A stretch of DNA of 64,000 nucleotides from Oenanthe sinensis. Lineage: Eukaryota > Streptophyta > Magnoliopsida > Apiales > Apiaceae. Positions 10,671-22,300 of the stretch are shown piece after piece. The number at the start of each line of letters is the position of its first letter. The stretch's first letter is position 1. The position numbers were made by a program, and so were the translations under genes. Location: contig CM053802.1 in assembly GCA_028671895.1 (NCBI GenBank), forward strand, positions 40,710,201 to 40,774,200, given 5' to 3'. Below the pieces are notes generated by a model. It made no database searches. It saw only the letters and a list, made by a program, of their open reading frames with translations, and was not told where the DNA came from.

Positions 10671-11889
10671 TGTTATTTCTCTTAAATACAAGTTTGTAGA
10701 AGGGGGGTTGAATAAAAAATTAAGAATTATATCAAATTCTTGCGGATTTAAGTTTGTTTAATAAAATTGTTTGAGTGTTTGGAATATTAGAACTAAGAAA
10801 TATAACAAAAATTAAACCGAAAAACTTGAAAACAAATCTTTTAAAATTACTGGTGGATTGGTTTTCCACTAGTGAATATTTTTGCTTTCAATGAACCTTG
10901 GTTTTAAAACCAAATTGCTTACAACATATAAATTAAACTAAGAAAAGCACTACAAATATTTTCTATTTTTCTATTGTGCTATGCTTGAGTTCTTGTTGTT
11001 CAACTTCTACTTGTTGTTACAATGAACTGCTAAACTATATATAGCAGTTTATTTTCTACTTTTATTCTCCATCAACTGATAAAGGTACAAATTACATTTT
11101 ACAATGTTTGTACTAAACTAGAATGTAGCATCTTTCACAGTCTTCCTAGGTCTTTGCCTTGTTCTGAAAAGTCTTTGTCTTGTTCTTCTCCTTGAAGACT
11201 GTGTCCCTTTGAAAGTCTTTATAATCCTGACAAGACTGTCTTCCATTGATTCAGACTCCTACAAAGATTTCATTCCATTTGTCTTTAACTATTTTGGGAA
11301 ACTTTGATCAACTGATAATTGTTGTGAAGCTTATCAGTCGAACCCTCTTTACTTACCCATAGATGGATAGGTTATCCATTGATCAATTGATGTATTAATG
11401 GATATTTGAATATTCATCGATCCCTTATCCATTGATTGTCTTTTATCCGTTGATTGTCTTGATGCTTTTATCCGTTGATGGAGATCCATTGATTTAACTC
11501 TTGTTGACTTTCATCCATCGAACAATATCTATATCCATTGACTTCTGTATCCGTTGATCACTTCATTTGAGAGAATTCTGACTTAGAATATTTACACTTT
11601 GTCAGTCATTCTTTATATCCGTTGATGAGCTATCAATTGAAGTCAATAAATATCAGTTGACTAATACATAACATCCATCGAAATATTACAATCAACTGAT
11701 GAGATAAAAACTCTGAATCAACTTTTACAATCCATTTTATTAGTTAATTAATAACAACTTCAACTGATAAATGGTTCCCTAGTCAATGGATATTTATAAG
11801 TCATATATCCATTGACCAGTTACAAAAATTAAGATCAAATTTATATTTTGAAGTAAATTTGTTATTATCACACTACATGATTCCTAACC
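10671..11889 (-). repeat. LTR of a Sirevirus-like element (family 3), minus strand
   Basis: The segment begins TGTTATTTCTCTTAAATACA on + and ends CCTAACC before a CTTCCCCTATTTATGA tract, the complement of a polypurine tract. It aligns with the LTR at 60198-61372: both share TTCTTGCGGA, GGATTG.TTTTCCACTAGTGA, TTTTTGCTTTCAAT and an array of ATCCATTGAT/ATCCGTTGAT motifs. It is the 3' LTR of a minus-strand copy and is more diverged than the 60-kb copy. Confidence 0.75.
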
Positions 11890-12066
11890 ATCTTCCCCTA
11901 TTTATGAATATGAGAAATAGACATAAATCTAATGTTGATGGTAACAAAAACCCTAAACATTTTCATTCTGTCATGAATTATAAATTTGACAAGTAATACA
12001 ATTATGAGAAAAAGAATTTAAGTACCAGTGACAGATGACTTCTGAGAAGTTGTAGGTGATTCTGAT

Positions 12067-12561
12067 TTAGTGTCTTCTCTTTCTTCTTCCCCTAAACTCT
12101 TCATTCTGTCTATCTTCATTTTCTCTCATTTTTCTGTAAAATGACCCTTTCAAAATCTTCTCATCCTCGACTCTATAGTCCAATTGGCTTGCAAGATAAT
12201 TAAGCTCTAGGTTGGGCAATTTGTCAATCTCTTGACATATATCAATGCATTTCTCTTTGCACTCTCTGTCCTTGTAGATCATGATGTAGAAAGGCTCATG
12301 AAGGACCTTCTTTCCTTCAGGATTTCATAATTTGATTTTGTCATCCCTTTCTTCCTGAACAGGTGTCTCTCTCATGTCCTTCATTCTTTGTAGAATATCT
12401 TGTAGTTAGATAGTATTTCCTGTTGAGTAGAGTATAGATCTTCCTCAGAGTTCCATAGTTCTGTTCCATGACTTGAGAGAAGGTAAAAGATGAGTGTGAA
12501 CCATCATCATATTCAGCATGGAGGAGATCCACATCTCTTTTCCTTTGGCCCTTAGCATGGA
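12067..12561 (-). pseudogene. Truncated remnant of the family-3 retroelement third ORF
   Basis: Translated on minus, 12067-12282 gives IYKDRECKEKCIDICQEID, KLPNLELNYLASQLDYRVED and EKILKGSFYRKMRENED, near-identical to the C-terminus of the ORF at 61554-62333. The upstream piece 12341-12532 (DLLHAEYDDGSHSSFTFSQV, LRKIYTLLNRKYYLT) matches the same protein but is out of frame with the first. Homology stops near 12561, where unrelated sequence begins, so only the last 165 or so codons and the LTR survive. Confidence 0.75.
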
Positions 12562-14640
12562 GGAGCTGTTGACAACAATTTTAATATCTAATTAAAATTG
12601 TAAACAATGAGCGACATCTAGTAATACATCATTGCTACCCAGTGATAATAATTAAATCGGTGATTCGATTAACTCTTTCGTGAATAATGTTCTATGTAAT
12701 ATAATCTCTTTAATCTTGATATTATAGATTAAACTCAAGGCATGTCTCGTGTCATCCTCTTCATAATTTAATCTTTATTTTCCTGATCGATGAGTAGATT
12801 ATTAAAATCAAATCAACATTTGAGCACGGCCGTGCATTTCCTAGTCTCACTCAAACAAGAGACCAATAATATCAATCCTAAAATTAGGAGAATTAAATCT
12901 CATCTAATTCTAATTCTAATATAAATATATTGTTCTTTCACTTTTTTTTTGAAATTTTTATGACATACTCAGTTATTATTTTATCACCTTGCAGCTTTTG
13001 AAGCCAGGTTTTATAATATTTGTAAACCATAAAACGATCCCTTTACGATCATCAATTCACATGACTCCTAGTATTTAGATACATTGACCATTGCTATGGG
13101 AGCAGAGTTTGATTTCATCTTTCAGTTGTGCAGAAGGATGGGGTGAGTAATGAAGTAGGTTAGATTATGCACATGTTGAAATGGTATCAACAACTTGAAT
13201 AAATGCAAAACTTGCAATTCTATATTTTACTAAAGGACCTGAGTATCCTAATTATAAACTTAAGGTATTGTCATTTGATCTTCTCCCTTACATAAAACTA
13301 AATATGCTTACGATGAGAATTTCACTGGAATTTATAGTGTTGTTTACTTCTAACTATGTTTTTTAGTATCATGTAATCATTCCCCATGATCATTACTATT
13401 AAACGCTTTAAAAATGAGCATATAGTTGAAAATATCAGTTGTAACTTTATTTATATTTCGTTAATATGTGAGAATAATTAGATATAATGACGGGATCTGG
13501 GTGTTTTTGTCATCCTTTAGAAATATCATGGGAACCATTTGTTAGGGAGTATACTGAACTATTTGCTTGAAGTATATGACATTGTCCTTTTTATTGAGTA
13601 TCTTGAATACATATTTTAATATTGTTTGTATATTATACAATATGGATAATCTAGTATCAAATGGGATAACAGAAGATTAGATTGTTAGTGTCTATATATA
13701 ATATAATAAATATTCACAATTTAAGTGTAGTTAAACAAATCACTGGAATGACTGAAGTATTATTTGAAAATAATATATCTTGATTATTGAATAATACTTG
13801 TATACTTTGTGTATATTGAACGAGATTAAAATATTAGAATTGTTATTCTATTCTGACAATAAAGAAGAACTAAGATTCTATAATATTATTATTACTTATG
13901 TTTTTAATCCGGATACAGTGATTGACACTTGTATGCAATGCACATGTTTTGATTCATATGTGATGTGATTTATTTTTAATCACAATATTATGTTTTAGAC
14001 AATGACATTGCATACAGAGTGAGATATCGACTATAAAAGGAAACCGTGTCCAAAAATATTCGGGTGATGATGTCCTCTTAAAAGCTAATAAAGATAATTA
14101 TGTTTTAGTCCTGCAGACAGTTTTGTTCTTGTATAATTATAAGGTTGAGTGAATGATCAAGGATAAAAAATATTGATTAAATTAATTATCAGAAATTAAT
14201 TTAATTAATGGACATTCAAAATCTTAAACATGGGGAATTTAATAAGTAAATAATATTGGAGCCGAATTAAATATTTAAATTACGACATTAGGAGAGGTAG
14301 TACAAATATTAATTCTTTAGTGGATTGAATTAATATTTAATGACATTGAGCTTGATCCAGAATGTCATTGGAAGGCCATTGGAAGGCCTGACCTAATTAT
14401 CTAGGATCCCTACTGTAGCCTATATATTCATCTTATTCTTTTCTAGCTAATTGGTTGGAAACTAGGGTTTTTGTGAGTAGCCGTTCAAGGAGGCAACCAA
14501 GAACTAGGGTTCCAAGATCTCAAAACTTGAAGGGAGGCAACTTTGGGAGGATCGAAAGCCACACTTCGCTCAAGGTGAATACGAGAATACAGTAGAAGAC
14601 GTGGATTAAGGTTAATTTTCTATCCAAACTCGTTTGTTTT
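12562..14640. other. Probable non-coding retroelement debris
   Basis: No coding sequence is visible. The left part (GACATCTAGTAATACATCAT, GAGCACGGCCGTGCATTTCC, TAGTCTCACTCAAACAAGAG) and the right part (ACTATAAAAGGAAACCGTG, GAAACTAGGGTTTTTGTGAG) have the flavour of plant LTR or untranslated retroelement sequence from memory, but I could not define termini, a primer-binding site or a paired copy. GCACGGCCGTGC at 12825-12836 is a perfect palindrome. Confidence 0.3.
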
Positions 14641-16636
14641 TATATCATAAAACCAGTAAATTGTTCCAACACCATTTTCATCATCGTCAATTTTGTTTTC
14701 TTTATATGATTTCTACAAACACTTATGTGTAATAGATTTATTTGTTTAGTCAGTGCAGTGAGAAGGTGAATTGTATATATTTTTATTACAATTGTGCAGT
14801 ATTTTCAGAACTGAGTACTATTACCATGTTTTTTGGTAAATGACATTCGCTGGTATATATAATAGTGGTTGCTTTGTATAGACAACCTTATATTTGATTT
14901 AATGTCTGTTTGAAGACTTGACACTATTATATTCGAGCACACACATAGAAACACTATTTATCTACTACAATGACACACATATTATAAAATCTAGCCTATG
15001 CTTTGCATACATATCTGTTGTTTTTCAGATAATCATACTTTATTCTTGTGTAAGTTGTTCTTAAAAAATAATAATAATAGTATCCTAATAGCAACCTGTC
15101 TCTCAATGAGAATATATTATTGACAAAAAGGTTTATAGGGGATGAAATTAAATATGAATCCCCTGGGGCGCTCTCAAATATCAAGTGCATTTTACTTCAT
15201 TTTTAAATAGGTAAATGATAAAACTTTATCACCATTGCAAAGAGCTCGTGTTCCAGCTATTTAGAGAAAGGTCGGGAAGTTGCAGTAGGAGCTACAATTC
15301 TGTTTGTATGCAGGTTTTGTATAGGCTAACAAATGTACAAGTGCTGAAGAAGTGTAGGAAAATAATTAATTTCCAAATTATTGCACTATGAGGCTGTATC
15401 ATTTGAATTTTATTGTGAATTCTCTCGACTTGAAAGCAAACATTTATGTTTCTGATTTTGCACATCCATTTTGGATTACAGGTAGAGCCTTTATGGAGAC
15501 TAATGCATTTTAGGTGGAGCAATATTCTTAAAAAATCATGGCATGCTGACTCTTAGTTTACTTGACATTTTTATGCTTCTGTTGAATTTGTTATTCTTAG
15601 GTAACTATAATAAATTACAGGACACTAGAATCAAATTTCAATAGCTGGTTGGGAGGCTTGAAAATCATACCCACTTGAGCTAGATTGTGTCCTATATATC
15701 TAAATTAGTGATATAACAGTCAGAACTTCTGCAGTGATGTATTCAGATACATATAACCCTTGTGTGGCAAATCTTGCTAATGCAAGAACTTGATAATGAA
15801 ATTCTCTAAGTCTCTGGAGCGGTTATGGTGAAACAATAGGACATCTGTATTATCATGATTTTGATGGATGATTATGATTAAAAAACTAACTATTTTGTGA
15901 AAATGAATGCCATAAATATCATTAATATTTTACTTTTGACATCTAAATATAAAGTTCTTGTTATTTCACAAATAACTTTTTTTGTTCCATATATACTACA
16001 TAATATTGAGGCCAATTGTCAATAGAATTACAATTAGTAATAGCATTGTAGCACTGACATGCTTATTGATTGTCTTATATTATACACGGCTCAAATTCTG
16101 ATCGAAACAAAAAAAGAATTACATGTGCTTGTGCAAAAACGGGTCAGCAACAATTCCATGCTATCATATATTATCCATAAAATTGATAACTTAATCATTT
16201 TAAAAAAAAATTATAATAAAAAATAGGGGGAAAAATAGTCAAATGTCATCTTTCTTGCACATTTTACTTAACGATCACTAGTGGAAAATAAACATATATT
16301 GCAGCTTGTCAATTTGGTTTCAGAATGTTGGAATGAGTATGGTCCCCTCATCTTTTTCATCACGAGTTATAAAGATCTAACACCGTAGAATATATCAGAA
16401 AAGTAATTTTACAGAAATATCGTAATCGCATTTCTATGCCCATGCTTTGCACGAGATTTTGAACTAGTTATAAATCAAATTATCACCCAACCAAAGGTCA
16501 TACAAAATATCAGGTTAAATATAAAAAATAATTTTGTAACTAAAATTGTATAATATTTTGAAAATTAAGAGAATTTTATATAAAATTCTAATAAGCATTA
16601 TATTGTATAAGAGTAATTCCAATAGTGTCCTAATGC

Positions 16637-16723
<87 letters not shown>

Positions 16724-18238
16724 GGAGTAAGAGAGATAATATTGTTCAGTGGTGAGAGACAAGGATGTAATTTTTTAAATATTATTAATTATTTTGTTAA
16801 TTGATTTAGGTTCAATTCTCCTTGAGTAAAAAAATTAACTTAATAATATTTTTAAATTTATTTGTAAACAAAATGTTAAGATTCGATTGTTAACCAATAT
16901 TAATAACTAACTTAATATTATTTTAGAAGAAAATACATTAAAATTGAATAAATATAAAATTTTAATTATATAATTATTATTAAAAAGAAAACTCATACAT
17001 CGCATGTGATATAAACTATTATTTTATAAATATTATAAATTAAGAATCCTTAATGATTTTTTTTGCTAAGTAAGGATCCTCAGAGTTTTACTTTGGAATT
17101 TCTTAAACTTAAAATAAATTACATATTTTATTTTATTTTTTACATATATTCATATTTTTTTAAAGAAAAATATTTATTTTAGAATTTTAAAATTAAATAT
17201 TATTTTCAAAATAAAAAATAAATTACTTATTTTCAGAAAAAGTATATATATACACCTACTTTTTCCCGGAAATAAATGTTTATTTCCTCAAAATAAGTGC
17301 GGCCAAACAGAGCAATTATGAATAATTCATGTACTCATTCATCATTACTAATATTAATAATAAATTTGAAATGTAAGAGAAAAAAAGATGAGAAAAAGAA
17401 GACAATTTTGTTTTTGTTCTTAAAAATAAAATAAGAAATGGCGGATAATTATCTAAAAATAGAAAATAAAATACATGTTTTAATATTTTAAAAAATTATT
17501 AAAACACTGTTAGAATAGCCCATTATAAAGAGTTTTTGGACCTGGTCTGAAGTATATGAGACGCTCTCGGAGTGTGTAGCGATATATATATGTATATATA
17601 TATTCACTTGGAACTTTATAAAGTGGGGAAAATACATACAATATCTAAGGGTAGGTACTGTCTGACAAAGACCACTGAAGGATGGTTGGCACATGCTCCC
17701 TGTCAGCAAATCAACGCTCCTCATTCTCTGGTACGGTCTTTCTCCTACGGTCTCGATTCTTCACATTCTCTCTCCTCACAAATGGTATAAAAAATGAAAA
17801 TTTCATGAATAATGATACAAAATAAATTAAAATATAAATAACATTTATTAATTATTTTGGAAATAAAATTATTTATAAAATATTTTGGAAATCAAATTAT
17901 TAATGCCATTTAAATTAATAAATTTGAAATTGTTTTTTATATTCTATTTTTATTTAAAATTATTTTTAACTTTTTCACATATTTTGAAGTATATAAAAAA
18001 ATAGATCTATAAAATATTTTTATTTCATTTAATAGATATTTAAATAATAATTTTATGTACAAATTGTGGAGTTATATTTTTATGCAATTTAAAATACATA
18101 TAAAAAAGCAAAATGATAAAGAATTTATAACAAAAAAATAAATATTATAAATTTATTGTTTGGTTTGTTAGAATTATTAATAAAATATTATTTATATATT
18201 TCATTTTTTATTTTTTAATAAATATTACTACTGTATTA
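14641..18238. other. AT-rich intergenic DNA upstream of the ARF gene
   Basis: No gene seen. It contains the (TA)n run at 16639-16718 and a short GC-richer patch at 17620-17785 with several C/T-rich stretches but no recognisable function. Confidence 0.4.
16639..16718. repeat. (TA)n microsatellite, about 40 units
   Basis: Uninterrupted TA dinucleotides. Confidence 0.95.
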
Positions 18239-18443
18239 CTCCCTCATCCGTTTAATAATATTTGACATTTAATTTTTTATCACGTATTTTTAAATTTTTT
18301 GATTATATAATTATAATTTTCTTTTAAAATTCTTTATAAATTAATTTTTTAAATTAATATTTTTATTTAAAAGAATTAAAAACAATAATTTTATCCATAT
18401 AATCAAAGAAAAAAATCAAAAATCAAATAAAAGTGAAGAGAAG
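18239..18443. mobile_element. Stowaway-like MITE in the ARF upstream region (copy 1)
   Basis: CTCCCTCATCCGTTTAATAA at the left and AAATAAAAGTGAAGAGAAG at the right form a weak inverted repeat, with TA at 18237-18238 and 18444-18445. The interior is AT-rich and partly palindromic (TTATAATTTTCTTTTAAAAT). It is more decayed than its neighbour. Confidence 0.55.
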
Positions 18444-18476
18444 TATTTATATTTATAAATTTATACTATGCAAGTA

Positions 18477-18682
18477 CTCTATGTCTCCCAAAATAATAGT
18501 GATTTTGATTTTTTTCACGTGATTTAAAGCGTAAAAAAGGTTATGTATTATTTTTATCATTTTTTTATGAATAATAATTTAAGTATTATATTTTTATTTA
18601 GAAAAAAAGAATTATAAATATAAATAGTTTTTTTTATATTTGAAATTATATGAAATATTATTTTGGGACTGAGGGACCGTAG
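18477..18682. mobile_element. Stowaway-like MITE in the ARF upstream region (copy 2)
   Basis: CTCTATGTCTCCCAAAATAA pairs with TTATTTTGGGACTGAGGGAC near the right end; TA dinucleotides flank at 18475-18476 and 18683-18684. It lies about 190 bp upstream of the TATA box of the ARF gene and 30 bp from the previous MITE. Confidence 0.75.
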
Positions 18683-18872
18683 TAAATTCTGCGAGTTTTC
18701 AGAGTCATTAGTCATTATGAAAAAGAAAGCAACAGTACTAGACTACTAGAATAGTATATTACCACACACTTTACATTTCTTCTTGCTTTACTCCTTTCAC
18801 CTTCAACAATAGTACAATACTCTCTCTTTCTCTCTCTCTATAATATATATCTGTATCTATATTGATATATTC

Positions 18873-18882
18873 ATATATAAAG
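18873..18882 (+). promoter_or_regulatory. TATA box of the ARF8-like gene (ATATATAAAG)
   Basis: TATATAAAGG follows a CT-rich initiator-like stretch (CTCTCTCTTTCTCTCTCTCT at 18820-18840). It predicts a transcription start near 18905-18915 and a leader of about 420 bases. Confidence 0.5.
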
Positions 18883-18933
18883 GGGTGACAGTGATTGGCC
18901 ATTAAAAAGCCTTTTTTTTTAGTGTTCTCAGAT

Positions 18934-19282
18934 ATGGGTGTCTCCACAAGCGTGTGTCAATTTGAGCTTGGTTAGGGGTTCTGAGATATGGGTTTCTTGT
19001 TTTTTCTATTAATTTGATCAGTTACTTGGTTTAATTAGTCGAAGTTTAGATTTTTACTTGCCAAGAACTAAAAAGTTGAGATTTTTAAGTGTAATTTGTT
19101 GTTAATTTTGTGTTTGATTTGTGTGGTGAAGTGGGGTGATTAGAGTGTAGATTAAAGATGAAGAGGTTGTTGAAGATTGGGAGTTAATTAGTTGGTGGTA
19201 GTATTTAGGGGCTTTTGGGATTTGTATTAGGCTAATATAGTGTTAGTGTTGCATTAATTATACTTATATGATCTTTAATTAA
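18934..19282 (+). promoter_or_regulatory. Four short upstream ORFs in the ARF8-like leader
   Basis: ATG codons at 18934 (14 codons with stop, MGVSTSVCQFELG), 18988 (MGFLFFLLI), 19158 (MKRLLKIGS) and 19268 (MIFN) all end before the main ATG at 19334 and do not overlap it. Upstream ORFs are known to lower translation of several plant ARF mRNAs (ETTIN and MONOPTEROS in Arabidopsis). Whether all four are in the mature leader depends on the true transcription start and on any 5' UTR intron, which I cannot see. Confidence 0.55.
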
Positions 19283-19333
19283 TTACTTGTATAATACAAG
19301 TTGAGTTGTTTAGTAGGTTATTATAGGAAAAAA

Positions 19334-22300
19334 ATGAAGCTTTCAACATCAGGGTTAGGTCAGCAGTCTCATGAAGGTACCTTTGTTTAATCCCCTTTAT
19401 ATTATATATGTTGGTCTTTGAATCTTGACCTTTGTTGTGCCTTTTTTTTTTTTTTATAACTAGTATTATGGTCTTTTATTTTGTGAATTACTTGATTTTA
19501 TAGTGTAGTGGAAAGATATCTAACTAGTATTTGTCTATGTGAATTGATGGGGGTTATGTTGTTTATTTGAATTTTATGGAAGAAGAGAAGAAATGTTTGA
19601 ATTCAGAGTTATGGCATGCTTGTTCTGGTCCCCTTGTGTCACTGCCAACTGTGGGTAGTCGTGTGGTTTACTTCCCGCAAGGTCATAGTGAGCAGGTTTG
19701 AGAAAGCTGGCAATCTTATATCCCTTTTAATAATTGTTTTTTGTTAGAATTCTTTGTATAATTAAATGTGCATGTATGCAAAATTTTGTAAATTTTTATT
19801 TGCAACGCAAATTATATGGCGCTCAATTGAATTTGGAGGACAGGTTGCTGCCACGACTAACAAAGAAATTGATGCTCACATTCCCAATTATCCAAACCTG
19901 TCTGCCCAGTTGATCTGCCAACTCCACAATGTCACAATGCACGTATGTTCCATTTCATACACTATAATCATGTGATATTCTTTTAAGCTTTTAATTGAGA
20001 AGCAATTCCTTATAATTCTTGGTGGGATTTCAGGCAGATGTTGAAACCGATGAAGTATATGCTCAAATGACTTTGCAGCCTTTGACTCCGGTAGAATGAT
20101 TTACCAATACATGTTTACTTGTAGTTTATGTTATATTCTGCCCCAACTTAATGGGGATATTTTTCAGCAAGAGCAAAAGGACACATATCTTCCTGTTGAA
20201 TTGGGAATCCCGAACAGGCAGCCAACGAATTATTTTTGCAAGACACTAACGGCTAGTGATACTAGTACCCACGGAGGGTTCTCTGTTCCTCGTCGTGCTG
20301 CAGAGAAAGTTTTTCCACCATTGGTATATAATATTTTGCTGGGACACATCAGCTATGCTTGCTGGTTATACTGATATCAGTTTTTTTGGATGCACAGGAT
20401 TTCTCACAACAGCCTCCAGCCCAGGAGTTAATTGCTAGAGATCTTCATGATGTCGAATGGAAGTTTAGGCATATATTCCGGGGTAGGTGTTGCATCCTGT
20501 ATTGATCATTCTAAAGTTTACATGATTGAATGTGGTTCTACTGATTATCTTTCACTTGGTGGAAATGAACCGCTAACTTAAATATAACTTCTATATGTGG
20601 TATGTTATATGTTTTATAGCAGATTTTAACAAATATGAATTCCTGATATACACAATCCTAGACCTTTGGTAGATCTTTCAAAACAATAAATTTTTATTTG
20701 CAGCACGTTCTTGAACTCATAAAGCTGCATATAGATGGCATAAATAACTTGTCACAAAAGTAAGGAGTATAAAAACCATTAAAACTTTGCATTTATTATC
20801 GCTCTTTTAATGGGAAAGAAGATTTGGGCCGAGAGGGGCAGAAGAGTTCACCACATTTTGATGTGTGGCAAAAAGTGAAAATCCAAGAATGATAGTTTAT
20901 GAATCTCTACAAGTTCTGCTATGAAATGAGTGAAGTTTTCTGTGTTCCAGGCCCAGGGATCGGCCAGTATTCTCCAGTACATTACACAGAGTTCTATTAT
21001 CCCAGTCATTTGGACCTAGTTAATAAGATGGCAGTTTTGTCTCGTCTATCGGCGAACATATTTAAAGTTAGTAGGTTGGATCTTTGGGATTTGTGCATCC
21101 TTACATAAGGCAGACAATACTAAAGTGGAACACTACAATAAGTCATTGTTGTTGACTTATACTTATTTTTGTTTTAATATAAGTGTCCTTGCCCATATCC
21201 GAGTGTTGAGTGTCCACCATGGGTACTCGAGGCGAGGCGAAATGAAAAGTCCTAGTAATGGAGAAGTCAAAAAAGAGAGATTTAAAGAGACTTAAAGTAA
21301 AAATGTACCAAACGCAGTGAACCATTATACACCCTACCATTGATATCAAATAATTGGGTGAGCAATGAAATAGAAACACCATCAGAATAAGTTAAACCAA
21401 AAAGGTAAATATGAGGTGTATGTGTTCCATTTACCTAGAGCTAAGCGGCAATCAACTAAGCTGAAGTTGAACTCTTGTGTAAAGTGTGACAATGTCTAAG
21501 TCATTTAAAATTACAATTCTATTAGACTTCTAGAAAATGTTATTCTGAAGCCAGAAGAGTTTGAAGCATGCAGTCAAGAATGTACATTTTTTTAGATTAT
21601 ATATATGTGTGTGTGTCAAGAGATGGTATCCGAGAATTATTCTAAAGCACTGTTTAAGATTAATCAGAAATCGAGCATTAAGTTATTGATGATATTTTGA
21701 CTATACCAGCTTCCTCAATGCCTTGATTTATTTGCTATCATTCCTGTGCTTCACGAAGAGAAGTAGTTTTTATATATTTTTTGTCTTCAAATTTAATTTA
21801 TGCTAGCAATTTATTTTATTAAAGCGTTACTGTAAAGTTGCCGGGTGTTAGGATACCGACAAGCCTTCTGTATCCATAATAAATTATGAGAATATTGGGG
21901 GTGACAGGGAGTCGAACCAGAGACCCCCACTAGAGCTCTGATACCATGTTAAGTTACGAGTTCTCCAAAAACCTTAAAGTGTTAGGATACCGATTTACCA
22001 TGATCATATATTATATTCTAACAATTACCAACCCAACTCTAAAAGTTACATAATTTTGGTGTCACCAAAAGTTGCACCAAATTTGGTGTAAGTTTTAGAG
22101 TTTTTTTTTTTAAATCCCAATCCTACGCTTTTGTTTTTTCACAAAAACAAATCATTTGCTCTTCTATCCCCAATAACATTACATTCTTTTACTATCTTTT
22201 TTATTATGTAATTTTATAATTTACTGGTTTGATTAATATAATACAATTACAACTTTTATTAGTTTTTAGAATTTCATTCATTTTCATAACTAACATTATA

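Noticed and set aside
20096..20374. Open frame running from intron 4 through exon 5 into intron 5
   Set aside because: It reads through splice sites; the exon 5 part belongs to ARF8.
21900..21950. tRNA-like B box (GGTTCGACTCC on minus)
   Set aside because: It lies just downstream of a primer-binding site and no cloverleaf can be drawn; it is better explained as retroelement sequence.
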